Positions 43,215 to 49,742 of a stretch of DNA of 49,742 nucleotides are shown one piece after another; position 1 is the stretch's first letter; every line of letters begins with the position of its first letter. A program made the position numbers and the translations under genes. This DNA comes from an uncultured Eubacteriales bacterium (lineage in GTDB: Bacteria; Bacillota; Clostridia; Oscillospirales; Oscillospiraceae), in assembly GCA_900315595.1 (NCBI GenBank), contig OMZQ01000011.1:1-49742 (forward strand), in the 5' to 3' direction. The notes under the pieces are model-generated. The model was given only the letters and a program-made list of their open reading frames with translations, was not told the origin of the DNA and made no database searches.

Positions 43215-44153
43215 TTATTGTACAGCTCCGCAGCGGGAGCAGACGTCGTAGGCAGGTTTGTCAACGACCCACTCGGATCGGTCGGAATAACCACCGTGGA
43301 TATTGTCTTCTTCCGAAAGCTCTCCGTTGAGATAGAGCTCGCAGTAGTAGTCTGAATGAGCGCACCACTCATCATAGGAATAAAAGACTTTTCCGCAATA
43401 GCAGGTCAAAACATCCCGCCAGTGCCCCACTTCATCGTGATGAACCCAGTCATGACCAAGCGCGGCAATGGTCTCCTTCTTTCCGCAGACGGTGCAGGTC
43501 TTAACGCCCTCCTGCGTACAGGTCGGAGAGGTTTCCTGCCAGGAGTGCTTGCCGGTTGCTGCCACAGGTCGGGTCTCTGTCGCTCCGCAGGCGCAGCTTC
43601 TGGCTTCCTCGCCGGAGCTGGCACAGGTGGGAGCCTTCGTCTGCTTCCATGCGCCCCAGCTGTGCGTGTGAGGCGGTTCCGCAGGCTTGGATTCGGAGGG
43701 CTTCGGCTCAGAAGGCTTTGGCTCAGAGGGTTTCGTTTCGGAAGGTTTCGGCTGAGAGGGCTTCGGCTCGGAGGGCTTGGGTTCGGTAGGCTTGGATTCG
43801 GAGGGCTTCGGTTCCGCAGGCTTGGATTCGGAGGGCTTGGGCTCCGCAGGCTTGGGTTCAGAGGACTTCGGCTCCGTAGCCTTGGGCTCGGTGGGAGCTG
43901 TTGTCTCCGGCTCTATCTGAGTTTCGTCAGGAGCTTCCGTGGCCAGGGTGCTCTCTGTATCAGGCTCAGGCAGCTCCGTTGCGGGGACGTCGGTGATTTC
44001 CGTTGCGTCAGAGGGATTCACGGTGCTCTCCGCAGCCAGCGGTTCCGAGATCGTCGGAGCGCTGGCTTCCTGGGCCGTGGGGTTTTGGCAGCCGGGCAGG
44101 AGCATCGCCAGCAGGAGTGCGATCAGGGCAGGGATTAAGTTCTTACGCTTCAT
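43215..44153 (-). CDS. Surface lipoprotein with Pro-rich repeat stalk and Cys-rich C-terminus
   Basis: I chose ATG 44153 (312 aa), with AAGGAGG 8 nt upstream. A lipobox LLPGC places the lipidated Cys at residue 22. A Ser/Thr/Glu-rich region leads into at least a dozen degenerate PKPSE/PKPAE repeats (about 85-160), forming an extended stalk. The C-terminal about 140 residues contain CxC and CxxC pairs (SCACGATE, CTVCGKK, CYCGK, CSRCG) in a pattern of small zinc-ribbon or disulphide units. Such proteins are seen as ICE cargo, and no activity is known. The start lies inside the preceding membrane-protein gene (11-nt overlap). Confidence 0.8.
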   Translation of the reverse strand: MKRKNLIPALIALLLAMLLPGCQNPTAQEASAPTISEPLAAESTVNPSDATEITDVPATELPEPDTESTLATEAPDETQIEPETTAPTEPKATEPKSSEPKPAEPKPSESKPAEPKPSESKPTEPKPSEPKPSQPKPSETKPSEPKPSEPKPSESKPAEPPHTHSWGAWKQTKAPTCASSGEEARSCACGATETRPVAATGKHSWQETSPTCTQEGVKTCTVCGKKETIAALGHDWVHHDEVGHWRDVLTCYCGKVFYSYDEWCAHSDYYCELYLNGELSEEDNIHGGYSDRSEWVVDKPAYDVCSRCGAVQ

Positions 44154-44481
44154 GGTAAATACCTCCTTCAAGGTCTTGGAACGGGTGGGGGCTTGTGATC
44201 TGCTTCAGCAGCTCAGCAATCGTCTGCAAAACTGCTATGACCGCAGCTCCAATGTAGGGGAATAACTTGAACAGCATGCCGATTCCGAATGCGAGGGCAG
44301 CGGTCTTATAATCGCCCAGGATCGCAGATGCGGCAGCACCGAGGGCAAACAAGAAGAAGATAATTGTAGCGGCCACACTTCCGAGCATCAGAACCAGCTT
44401 CTGGATAAAAGTGAGAAGGTGAAGGATTCCGCGCACGGGAAAGAACAGGATTTTGAAGAACATGCGGATGAGGGAACTCAT
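44143..44481 (-). CDS. Small polytopic membrane protein (CD1845-like)
   Basis: A protein of 112 aa with AAAGGAGG upstream of ATG 44481. It has three hydrophobic stretches (MFFKILFFPVRGILHLLTF, GSVAATIIFFLFALGAAASA, AALAFGIGMLFKLFPYIGAA), no signal peptide, and a polar tail. The pattern resembles the CD1845 family of clostridial conjugative elements, but similarity by eye is only moderate. It sits between repA and the lipoprotein gene. Confidence 0.65.
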   Translation of the reverse strand: MSSLIRMFFKILFFPVRGILHLLTFIQKLVLMLGSVAATIIFFLFALGAAASAILGDYKTAALAFGIGMLFKLFPYIGAAVIAVLQTIAELLKQITSPHPFQDLEGGIYHEA

Positions 44482-44549
44482 TACTGTCGCCTCCTTTCTG
44501 GCTATATCTTAACATGCTTGACAGAAAAGCGCAAGGATGTCAGTCGGCA

Positions 44550-45500
44550 TTAACCTTCTGCCAGAGTTTCTCGGTTATAGGACGTTGCTGTCGCATTAAA
44601 CAGTGCCGCCAGCAGATAGGCCTTTATGTTCTTGACCTGCCCTTCAGCCTCGTCCAGATTGCGGAGGATCGTCTCAATGTCCTCGCAAGTGATCTTTGCC
44701 AGCCTGGTCTGAACGTAAGCGGTGTCATACTCGGCTTGGCCGATCCTGACAGTCGGCGCACGGTTCATGTTGATCTCGACCATGAGTTCTATCAGCTCCT
44801 CCGCTTGACGCAGCTCCCAGCGGTTCAGACGAAACGGCAGAACGGCGTAATCAATTTGTTTTTTAATCCTTTCTCTCTCACTACCTCCGTCCTTCGGTCT
44901 GTCCTGTGCTCCTCTTTGCGGGCAATCTTCCAAAGAAGGAGTGACTGACTGAGTATGACTGAAGTCAGTATAATTATTATCATTATAACTTGCGTCGGTT
45001 TTTCCGACCTCTGGAAGTCGGATATTCGGATTTCTTGAAGTCTGGTTTTCCGACTTCTGGAAGTCAGCGGCGTCAGACTTCTTGAAGTCTGGTTTTCCGA
45101 CTTCTGAACCACGGCCTTTTTCTGTAATCTCGCGGGACGCAAACCGCTTGACGTAGATTTTTGTTGGCTTTCCCTGGCCCTGGCGTTTGCGGAAGATCAG
45201 GCCAAAGCCCTTGCTTTCATCCAGCTCGGCAACCAGTCTGATCGCCTTTTCGCGCCCACAGTTCAGATCCTCGGCTATTTCCTCCACAGTGTAGTAGATA
45301 TACACTCTGCCGTCCTCTTCATGCCAGCCGTTTTTCAGGCTCAAGCCCATCCGATCCAGCATCATGCCGTAAAGCAGCTTTGCTTCGGTGGACAGGCCTC
45401 GGAAGCGAGGGCTGGTAATCAAAAGCCTGGGTATGCGGAAGAAACTGTATTGGTCGGCCTCGTCGCCGTAGAAGAACTCCGTCAAGAATGCCTTTTCCAT
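44550..45500 (-). CDS. repA: RepA_N-type replication initiator
   Basis: A protein of 316 aa with AAAGGAGG upstream of ATG 45500. Residues about 15-80 (YSFFRIPRLLITSPRFRGLS, EAKLLYGMMLDRMGLSLKNG) are the winged-helix RepA N-terminal domain, which binds iterons in low-copy Firmicutes plasmids. A variable middle (about 130-200) is encoded by the repeat array described separately. The C-terminal domain (about 215-316, RLNRWELRQAEELIELMVEI) probably determines host specificity or contacts helicase loaders. With the ParAB genes upstream it implies autonomous replication of the element, at least transiently. The middle of RepA_N genes is the known place for the origin. Confidence 0.92.
   Translation of the reverse strand: MEKAFLTEFFYGDEADQYSFFRIPRLLITSPRFRGLSTEAKLLYGMMLDRMGLSLKNGWHEEDGRVYIYYTVEEIAEDLNCGREKAIRLVAELDESKGFGLIFRKRQGQGKPTKIYVKRFASREITEKGRGSEVGKPDFKKSDAADFQKSENQTSRNPNIRLPEVGKTDASYNDNNYTDFSHTQSVTPSLEDCPQRGAQDRPKDGGSERERIKKQIDYAVLPFRLNRWELRQAEELIELMVEINMNRAPTVRIGQAEYDTAYVQTRLAKITCEDIETILRNLDEAEGQVKNIKAYLLAALFNATATSYNRETLAEG
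44956..45110. repeat. oriV: Iteron-like 23-bp repeat array and AT-rich stretch: candidate replication origin inside repA
   Basis: Units start at 45006, 45029, 45052, 45076 and 45099, spaced 23, 23, 24 and 23 nt; the last is partial, and a half unit precedes the first. The core is a dyad GACTTC-TG-GAAGTC (exact at 45052-45065; GACTTC-TT-GAAGTC at 45076-45089; near-copies at 45006 and 45029). Positions 45032-45059 and 45079-45106 are an exact 28-nt direct repeat. A related dyad TGACTGAAGTCA lies at 44956-44967, followed by an AT-rich run at 44968-44991. Iterons plus an AT-rich unwinding element inside rep is the RepA_N origin layout. Confidence 0.75.
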
Positions 45501-45529
45501 ATCGGCCTCCTTTCGGCGTTCAGTTGGTC

Positions 45530-45859
45530 TTATCTCTGCGGAGTTTCCTTATGGCGACTCTTTTTCAGTTGCCCGTATGCGTTATATGCTCTCGGATCTG
45601 CCGCAGGCACATCCCATCCAAACATGGAACCTGCGCTCATTGCGGCAGCCTGGGCGAGGGAAACGCCAAGCTGCTGGTTCTTTTGTCTGGACAGGAGTTC
45701 TCCTTCGGCTTTTCCTGACGGGGCCAGCGGGGAAGGCGAATTAAAAATCGGGTCCTTGTGATAACCGGCTTCCCCTCGCTTCACAATTCCCAGGCCTCCA
45801 GTGGAGGGCAAGTACACATAGCACCACTCCGGCAGGAGCTTTTCAACCTCCTTGTTCAT
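45530..45859 (-). CDS. Small ICE protein with AQAAAM motif
   Basis: I chose ATG 45859 (109 aa), with AGGAGG upstream and an ATGA overlap with the preceding gene; the longer frame to 46114 is out of frame with that gene and is rejected. Soluble. The C-terminus has LGVSLAQAAAMSAGSMFGWD followed by VPAADPRAY, closely related to the C-terminus of the neighbouring gene product. Family and function are not recognised. Confidence 0.7.
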   Translation of the reverse strand: MNKEVEKLLPEWCYVYLPSTGGLGIVKRGEAGYHKDPIFNSPSPLAPSGKAEGELLSRQKNQQLGVSLAQAAAMSAGSMFGWDVPAADPRAYNAYGQLKKSRHKETPQR

Positions 45860-46137
45860 GCCAGCGCCCTCCTGATCTTCTTCGTGCCGTCCTTGTTGTA
45901 ATACTCCGGTCTGGCGGCGGGCTGATCCCAGCCTTCCCTTGCACCGGCTCGCATGGCTGCTGCCTGGGCGCGGGAGACCCCAAACACACAGTTGAGCAGG
46001 TCTGCAAGGTCTTTCATGGAGACGCCTTCCGCACACAGCTCTGTCGGTCGATAACCGTGCATTCCTCGTGTGACAACGCCGATTACTCTTGCCTTGTTGT
46101 CGTAAATAAAGCATTCACGGGGCTGTTTAGAGCTCAT
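45856..46137 (-). CDS. Small ICE protein with AQAAAM motif, paralogue of neighbour
   Basis: I chose ATG 46137 (93 aa), with GGGAGG 11 nt upstream; the GTG at 46149 would overlap that site. The N-terminal part (RECFIYDNKARVIGVVTRGM, YRPTELCAEGVSMKDLADLL) is predicted alpha/beta. The C-terminus FGVSRAQAAAMRAGAREGWD, then QPAARPEYY, repeats the tail of the next gene product. It is soluble, with unknown function. It overlaps both neighbours and is translationally coupled. Confidence 0.68.
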   Translation of the reverse strand: MSSKQPRECFIYDNKARVIGVVTRGMHGYRPTELCAEGVSMKDLADLLNCVFGVSRAQAAAMRAGAREGWDQPAARPEYYNKDGTKKIRRALA

Positions 46138-46660
46138 AGAAAGGAGCACCTCCCATCATTGCCAAATTGGAGAGGGTTGTCAGTACCGTCGCCACCTCGT
46201 CGTAATCCACAGCAAAGTCGGAGATAAGAGCGTCGCAGCCCTTGACCGCCCGATATTCTGTGACTGTATTCTGATACGTCACGCGAAAACAAGACGTCAC
46301 CAGCAGCGTCATATCCGTCAGAAGCCAAAGCTCCATGCTTCGCTGGAGGCTGACGCCGTTCTCATCGCTGGCCGGAGCGAAATCGCTATAGAGCCGATAC
46401 CCGTTCTCCGGGGAGATACGGAGGCCTTTGTACAGAGCTTTTCCGTTTTGACGAGATGCGACGTACTCAAACAAGGGACCTGCGCTCTCCATGATCGGGT
46501 GAAGAATAAGGCTCCAATTCACGGCGTCAAGCTTTGCCAGCATCTCCTGCTCGCTGTGCTCGGCGTCAGCGCCTTGTAAAAAGAACTCCTCAATGGTTTG
46601 TTGCAGCTCAAAGGGATAATCCATGCGGGAACCCCCCGCGTCGCAGATCAGTTCGTTCAT
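46127..46660 (-). CDS. Conserved ICE protein of unknown function
   Basis: A protein of 177 aa, acidic and soluble. The ATG at 46660 overlaps the upstream stop (ATGA). Segments include YPFELQQTIEEFFLQGADAE, ISPENGYRLYSDFAPASDEN and SMELWLLTDMTLLVTSCFRV. I recognise no catalytic motif. It lies in the maintenance block between parB and repA, which suggests a housekeeping or regulatory role for the element. Confidence 0.7.
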   Translation of the reverse strand: MNELICDAGGSRMDYPFELQQTIEEFFLQGADAEHSEQEMLAKLDAVNWSLILHPIMESAGPLFEYVASRQNGKALYKGLRISPENGYRLYSDFAPASDENGVSLQRSMELWLLTDMTLLVTSCFRVTYQNTVTEYRAVKGCDALISDFAVDYDEVATVLTTLSNLAMMGGAPFYEL

Positions 46661-46851
46661 TGCCGTTCACCTCTCTCAACTTTCTTTCGTTTCTTGGGTC
46701 CGAAGACCTTCACGGGCTTTCCGTCGCAGTAGAGCTTGTAGCCCCTGTTGAGGATGCCCCGCAGCGTATCGTCGTCATAGCCGCAGTTCGGCAGGGAGGA
46801 GACAACCCCGCCGGTCTTGGCCGGGTCTTTGGTTAGAAGCCAGGTCGCCAT
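46657..46851 (-). CDS. Small basic protein downstream of parB
   Basis: A protein of 64 aa. The ATG at 46851 overlaps the parB stop (TAATG), and the stop overlaps the next start (ATGA). The sequence includes GYDDDTLRGILNRGYKLYCD and a basic tail (GPKKRKKVERGE) that could bind nucleic acid. Coupled placement and sensible composition support a real gene. Family not recognised. Confidence 0.65.
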   Translation of the reverse strand: MATWLLTKDPAKTGGVVSSLPNCGYDDDTLRGILNRGYKLYCDGKPVKVFGPKKRKKVERGERQ

Positions 46852-47780
46852 TATCTCGCCCCCTTGTCATGTGTGCGCTGCCGCGCCCAGCCCGCCAGGA
46901 GCTTCACAATGGTTTCCTCCATTTTGTCGGCGGTGTAGTTCTTGGGGAAATAGCCCCTGATCTTGTCGATGTCGATGACAAGCCGGAAGTTGTCCGGTTT
47001 CTTCTGCTCCATCATAACGGATAATGCCGTGTCGTCGTTTAGCTCACCGGCCTTGCTCATTTTGCGCATCCTCTGTGCCTGGGAGAGGGAGGGCATATTC
47101 TGCTCACTGTCAATAGCCTCGTAGACTTTTTCCTGGTCTTCCTTGGGGAGGTAGGACAGCTCCACGGCAGGACGCATCCCGATCCGTCCTTCATCCACCA
47201 GGGAGAGGATCGGGTCGATCAGGTTATTCAGCCGGATAAACCGGTCTACTTGTGCACGGCTGTCGCCTGTTCCTTGTGCTATCACTTCGCTTGAACGCAA
47301 CTTTGTCTCCACTGGAGACAAAGTTAAATCCGTTCTCTTCCCTTGTCTCTTTATGGCATCCAGCTTCATCTTGTAGGCTCTTGCCTTTTCAGACGGAAGG
47401 ATCTTCTCCCGCTGAAGGTTGGCGTCAACCATAGCGATGATCGCTTCATCGTCCGTCAGATCGCGGACAATACAGGGCATGGTAGGCAGGCCCGCCAGCT
47501 CGGAAGCCATCTTGCGGCGGTGTCCGGCAACCATTTCATAGCCGCCGCCCTCCTTGGGCCGCACAACGGCGGGGACCAGGACGCCCACCTGCTTCACGCT
47601 GGCAGCCATTTCCTGCATGGCCTCGTCATTCAGGACCTGGAAGGGGTGGTTGGGGAAGTCGCTGATCTCGGACAGAGGGATATCTTGGACCCCTTCCTGC
47701 TTTGCTTTGTCGCGCTGTTCTTGGGTCAGAAAGAGCTCATCGAGCTCGGTCAGCAGTCCGTTTTTTTTGCCGCCCGCCAT
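46851..47780 (-). CDS. parB: ParB/Spo0J-type partition protein
   Basis: A protein of 309 aa with AAGGAGG upstream of ATG 47780. The N-terminal ParB/Srx domain carries DIPLSEISDFPNHPFQV, VGVLVPAVVRP and the CTP-binding-type box GYEMVAGHRRKMASELAGL. Then come INLQRE-like VDANLQREKILPSEKARAY and a helix-turn-helix (about 165-200, GTGDSRAQVDRFIRLNNLID). It binds parS and works with ParA in segregation. The gene overlaps parA by 44 nt. A long perfect inverted repeat lies inside its coding sequence. Confidence 0.93.
   Translation of the reverse strand: MAGGKKNGLLTELDELFLTQEQRDKAKQEGVQDIPLSEISDFPNHPFQVLNDEAMQEMAASVKQVGVLVPAVVRPKEGGGYEMVAGHRRKMASELAGLPTMPCIVRDLTDDEAIIAMVDANLQREKILPSEKARAYKMKLDAIKRQGKRTDLTLSPVETKLRSSEVIAQGTGDSRAQVDRFIRLNNLIDPILSLVDEGRIGMRPAVELSYLPKEDQEKVYEAIDSEQNMPSLSQAQRMRKMSKAGELNDDTALSVMMEQKKPDNFRLVIDIDKIRGYFPKNYTADKMEETIVKLLAGWARQRTHDKGAR
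47299..47325. repeat. Perfect 12-bp inverted repeat inside parB
   Basis: The arms AACTTTGTCTCC (47299-47310) and GGAGACAAAGTT (47314-47325) flank a 3-nt spacer and encode LTLSPVETKL of ParB. The arms are AT-richer than the surroundings. It could be a ParB or regulator binding site, but no second copy was seen in the window. Confidence 0.5.
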
Positions 47781-48558
47781 TTGCCAGCACCTCCTTCACA
47801 AGATTTCGATAAGCATCCGCAGCCTTACCCCTGGGATCGTGACGGAAGATGCTCTTGTCGGCGGTGCTGACCTCTGCCAGCCGCACCGTCGAAGGGATCA
47901 CGGTTTCCAGCACGGGAAGCTGCTTGCCGTAGGTCTTACGGACCAGATCGGCAATATCCCGGCGAAACACAGCGTTGGTTGTCATCGTTAAGAAAACCCC
48001 GCCAATCATAAGGCGAGGATTGATTTGAGCCTTTACGAGCCTTGCGGTTCGCACCAGCTCCGTCATATCTTCAGCAGCCAGATAGTCGGCCTGCACGGGG
48101 ATCAGGACGCGATCCGCCGCAGCCAGGGCATTGATGACCAGCGTTCCCAGGGAAGGCCGGCAATCCAGCAGGATGTAATCGTAGTCTTTCTTTACCGTAT
48201 CGAGATAGCGCCGCAGCACCGTCTCGCGGCTCATAGTATTCACCAGGGCGATCTCCACAGAGGAAAGCAGCCGGTTCGCCGGAACGAAGTCGAAGCCCTC
48301 CGGGTGATGATAGATCTCCGGATGTTCAGTGAAGGGTTCCCCCTCCACGATTTGGTTCATGCAGTTCGCCAGGGTGATGGGGAGGTCGTTCGGTTTCCGC
48401 TGCCCCAGCATCTTGGTCAGGTCACCCTGCGGGTCCACATCGACCAGCAGGCACTTCTTTCCCTCCTGTGCCAGCCCCGCGCTGAGGCAAAAGACGGAGG
48501 TACTCTTGCCGACGCCGCCCTTCTGGTTGGCGACGGCGATCACGGTTGTTCTATTCAC
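47737..48558 (-). CDS. parA: ParA/Soj-type partition ATPase
   Basis: A protein of 273 aa with a GTG start at 48558 and AGGAG upstream, overlapping the previous gene by 8 nt. The deviant Walker A KGGVGKST occupies residues 13-20. Other motifs are LLVDVDPQGDLT, DYILLDCRPSLGTLVINAL and VLIPVQADYLAAEDM. It positions element copies along the nucleoid with ParB. Some ICEs use such pairs to stabilise the excised circular form. Confidence 0.95.
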   Translation of the reverse strand: MNRTTVIAVANQKGGVGKSTSVFCLSAGLAQEGKKCLLVDVDPQGDLTKMLGQRKPNDLPITLANCMNQIVEGEPFTEHPEIYHHPEGFDFVPANRLLSSVEIALVNTMSRETVLRRYLDTVKKDYDYILLDCRPSLGTLVINALAAADRVLIPVQADYLAAEDMTELVRTARLVKAQINPRLMIGGVFLTMTTNAVFRRDIADLVRKTYGKQLPVLETVIPSTVRLAEVSTADKSIFRHDPRGKAADAYRNLVKEVLANGGRQKKRTADRAR

Positions 48559-48817
48559 GGCCTTCCAGCTCCTTTCTCCTGGGACACCAGGTAGGAGAGT
48601 TGCCGGTGAAGTTCGACACGCAGCCCAGGCTCCTGCACCGGCCTTCCGCCAAGCAGTAAGCGTTGTACTGCTTCAGCGGCTTCTTGCCGTGCATCATCCC
48701 GGGCTTGTCTGCATAAAGCAGGTTCGGGCAACGATCCGGCGTGTTGCCGGAGCCCGATGTGGTAACATAGATGTTGCCGCACAGATGGTTTGCCCATTGC
48801 CATTGATTAATTGCCAT
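48551..48817 (-). CDS. Small cysteine-rich protein at the head of the operon
   Basis: I chose ATG 48817 (88 aa), with GGGAG upstream; a longer frame to 48886 reads through a hairpin. Several Cys residues are spaced as possible zinc or disulphide pairs (HLCGNIYV, DRCPNLL, NAYCLAEGRCRSLGCVSNF, TWCPRR). No signal peptide is present, so a zinc-bound cytoplasmic regulator is plausible. The family is not recognised. It is the first gene of the parA operon. Confidence 0.65.
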   Translation of the reverse strand: MAINQWQWANHLCGNIYVTTSGSGNTPDRCPNLLYADKPGMMHGKKPLKQYNAYCLAEGRCRSLGCVSNFTGNSPTWCPRRKELEGRE

Positions 48818-48848
48818 TTTAATTCTCCCTTCTTGTTTTTTGAAAATG

Positions 48849-48880
48849 CAAAAGGCGCCGTCCGAAGACAGCGCCTTTTG
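48849..48880. terminator. Hairpin upstream of the parA operon, possible attenuator
   Basis: The stem CAAAAGGCGC/GCGCCTTTTG with an inner GTC/GAC pairing has a CGAA (UUCG on minus) loop. It ends in TTTTG in both orientations. It lies in the leader of the first gene, 32 nt before the start, so it could attenuate the operon. Confidence 0.5.
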
Positions 48881-48973
48881 AAGCAAATTATTAACTTGCA
48901 GGTGCCGAATAACGTAGGATTTTTAAAGGGTTTTTGCTTGGATACTGTAGCGTTACTCGCACCACAGCAATAT

Positions 48974-49102
48974 AATCCGAACCTTTTTCCAATTGGAAAT
49001 GGGCTCGGATTTATTGTTTTCTTTGGCTAAAGTGTCGAGCGCAGAACAGGGCGGAGCAGAGAATGAATGGTCGTTCTCTGCTCCGCCCTGTTAGCGATTT
49101 TT
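48974..49102 (+). terminator. Two consecutive plus-oriented terminator hairpins
   Basis: The 462-nt gap 48818-49279 has no gene. Hairpin 1 has AATCCGA (48974-48980) paired with TCGGATT (49005-49011), with an inner palindrome TTTCCAATTGGAAA, followed by TATTGTTTTC. Hairpin 2 has a perfect 19-bp stem (49045-49063 with 49074-49092), followed by AGCGATTTTT. Both read as plus-strand terminators, although no plus-strand gene lies upstream. Beyond 49102 the region is AT-rich and probably holds the promoter of the sigma gene, but I could not place -35 and -10 boxes reliably. Confidence 0.6.
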
Positions 49103-49279
49103 GGTGAATGATTGCTTGCGGCGTCTATATCTGTTTGATTATTGGGAGAAAATCGACAACAATAATCCTCGCTGGCTCTTGTCTATACACGGGAATCATA
49201 CAATATTTTATTTTATAATATTTGATCATAATGTAACATCATTGTATTTTACGGGTCTTTCATAGTAGGAGGGCAAAAA

Positions 49280-49687
49280 ATGAATGACAATGAAATATTT
49301 AAACTCTTGTTGGACAAAGATGATACCGCGCTCTCTGAATTAAATAATGCTTATCAGCACTATTGCTTTTCTATTGCTTTCAACATCCTTCATAATTATG
49401 AAGATGCTGAAGAATGCGTTTCAGATACATGGCTGCGGGTATGGAACTCCGTTCCACCGAATCATCCTGCATCTCTTAAAAGATACTCAGCGCGAATAAC
49501 AAGAAACTTAGCACTTAATCGTTACAGAGATCTTCGTACCCAGAAATGTGGAAATGGAATTCTCTGTCACTCTATAGAGGAATTGTCTGAATGTATATCT
49601 GATGGCGTAAACATCGAAGACATATTTTCTCGTGATGAAATCAGGTGTTGGCGTCGGGAGTTTTCAGCCAATTTTTGTCGGGAGTAA
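49280..49687 (+). pseudogene. ECF-type sigma-70 factor, truncated by an insertion
   Basis: ATG 49280 has TAGGAGGG 7 nt upstream. Residues 1-120 are sigma region 2 of the clostridial ECF type: YCFSIAFNILHNYEDAEECV, SDTWLRVWNSVPPNHPASLK, ITRNLALNRYRDLRT, and the linker IEELSECISDGVNIEDIFSR. The normal continuation into region 4 (promoter -35 recognition) is missing. After about position 49645 the reading frame enters unrelated repeat DNA and stops at 49687 with a foreign tail (RCWRREFSANFCRE). The protein could not recognise promoters in the usual way. It is the only convincing plus-strand gene. Confidence 0.85.
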
Positions 49688-49742
49688 TTAACCAATTACT
49701 GTCGGAAAAGATTGAGCCAAACGGCTGCTGAGAAGCCAGCAG
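49646..49742. mobile_element. Candidate transposon end with three 24-bp repeats
   Basis: Starting near a TGTTGG at 49646 inside the sigma gene, three imperfect direct repeats begin at 49653, 49677 and 49701, exactly 24 nt apart. Each starts GTCGG(G)A and has CCAA at a fixed offset (about position 17-20). Terminal repeated transposase-binding sites and a TGT end are typical of Tn7/Mu/Tni-type DDE elements. The transposase would lie right of the window. The exact boundary and target duplication cannot be seen. Confidence 0.55.

Noticed and set aside
43679..43900. Regular short repeats that might suggest a CRISPR or satellite
   Set aside because: They encode PKPSE/PKPAE units in frame within the lipoprotein gene and have no unique spacers.
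45860..46114. N-terminal extension of the 45530-45859 gene
   Set aside because: It is out of frame with the overlapping 45856-46137 gene, and its Arg/Cys-rich sequence looks like a shadow. The internal ATG has a good AGGAGG.

Overview
The window is about 57% GC by eye and reads as part of a Gram-positive gut Clostridia genome (Oscillospiraceae/Lachnospiraceae-like, inferred). Supporting traits are LPXTG-type sorting signals with class C sortases, S-layer homology (SLH) domains, a SpoVG homologue, AGGAGG ribosome binding sites, and the Clostridium-type conjugative-element families Maff2, PrgI, CD1115-type VirD4, DUF4315, DUF4366, TnpV and TTRAP. Almost every gene lies on the minus strand.

Layout, following minus-strand transcription from right to left. 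(1) 48.8-44.1 kb is the maintenance block: a small Cys-rich protein, ParA, ParB, four small coupled ORFs, a RepA_N-type initiator whose coding sequence contains a regular 23-bp iteron-like array beside an AT-rich stretch, a small membrane protein and a lipoprotein closed by a terminator. (2) 43.0-34.9 kb is a surface block: macro-domain protein, a 1065-aa thioester/Cna-B adhesin, SpoVG-like protein, major isopeptide pilin and two sortases, which together make a complete sortase-assembled pilus locus. (3) 34.9-26.3 kb is the conjugation machine: PcfB, VirD4 coupling protein, Maff2 (VirB2-like), VirB6/TrbL, PrgI (VirB3-like), VirB4, a VirB1-like NlpC/P60 hydrolase, DUF4315 and DUF4366. (4) 25.5-7.7 kb is DNA processing and protection: topoisomerase III, an ArdC/zincin/YodL protein, TTRAP, a 3520-aa methylase-SNF2 polyprotein that carries a complete tnpV gene in another frame, a DUF3849 protein, a small ORF and MobC, ending in a terminator. 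(5) 7.7-0 kb is non-conjugation cargo or flank: a secreted cysteine-peptidase/SLH protein, two decayed gene fragments, and the N-terminal 1841 residues of a giant secreted RHS/YD-repeat protein that runs off the left edge.

On the right, past two strong plus-oriented hairpins, an ECF sigma-factor gene on the plus strand is cut at the region 2/region 4 linker by what looks like the end of a transposon carrying three 24-bp repeats.

The genes fit one integrative and conjugative element (ICE) or large conjugative plasmid. RepA/ParAB would maintain it, the polyprotein, topoisomerase, ArdC-like and macro proteins would process and protect DNA, the VirB/VirD4 set would move it, and the pilus would provide cell contact. 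No integrase and no relaxase are visible in the window. The observations I rate highest are the tnpV gene nested out of frame in the polyprotein gene, the iteron array inside repA, the embedded pilus locus, and the transposon-interrupted sigma gene. Family assignments come from motif recognition only; no search was run.
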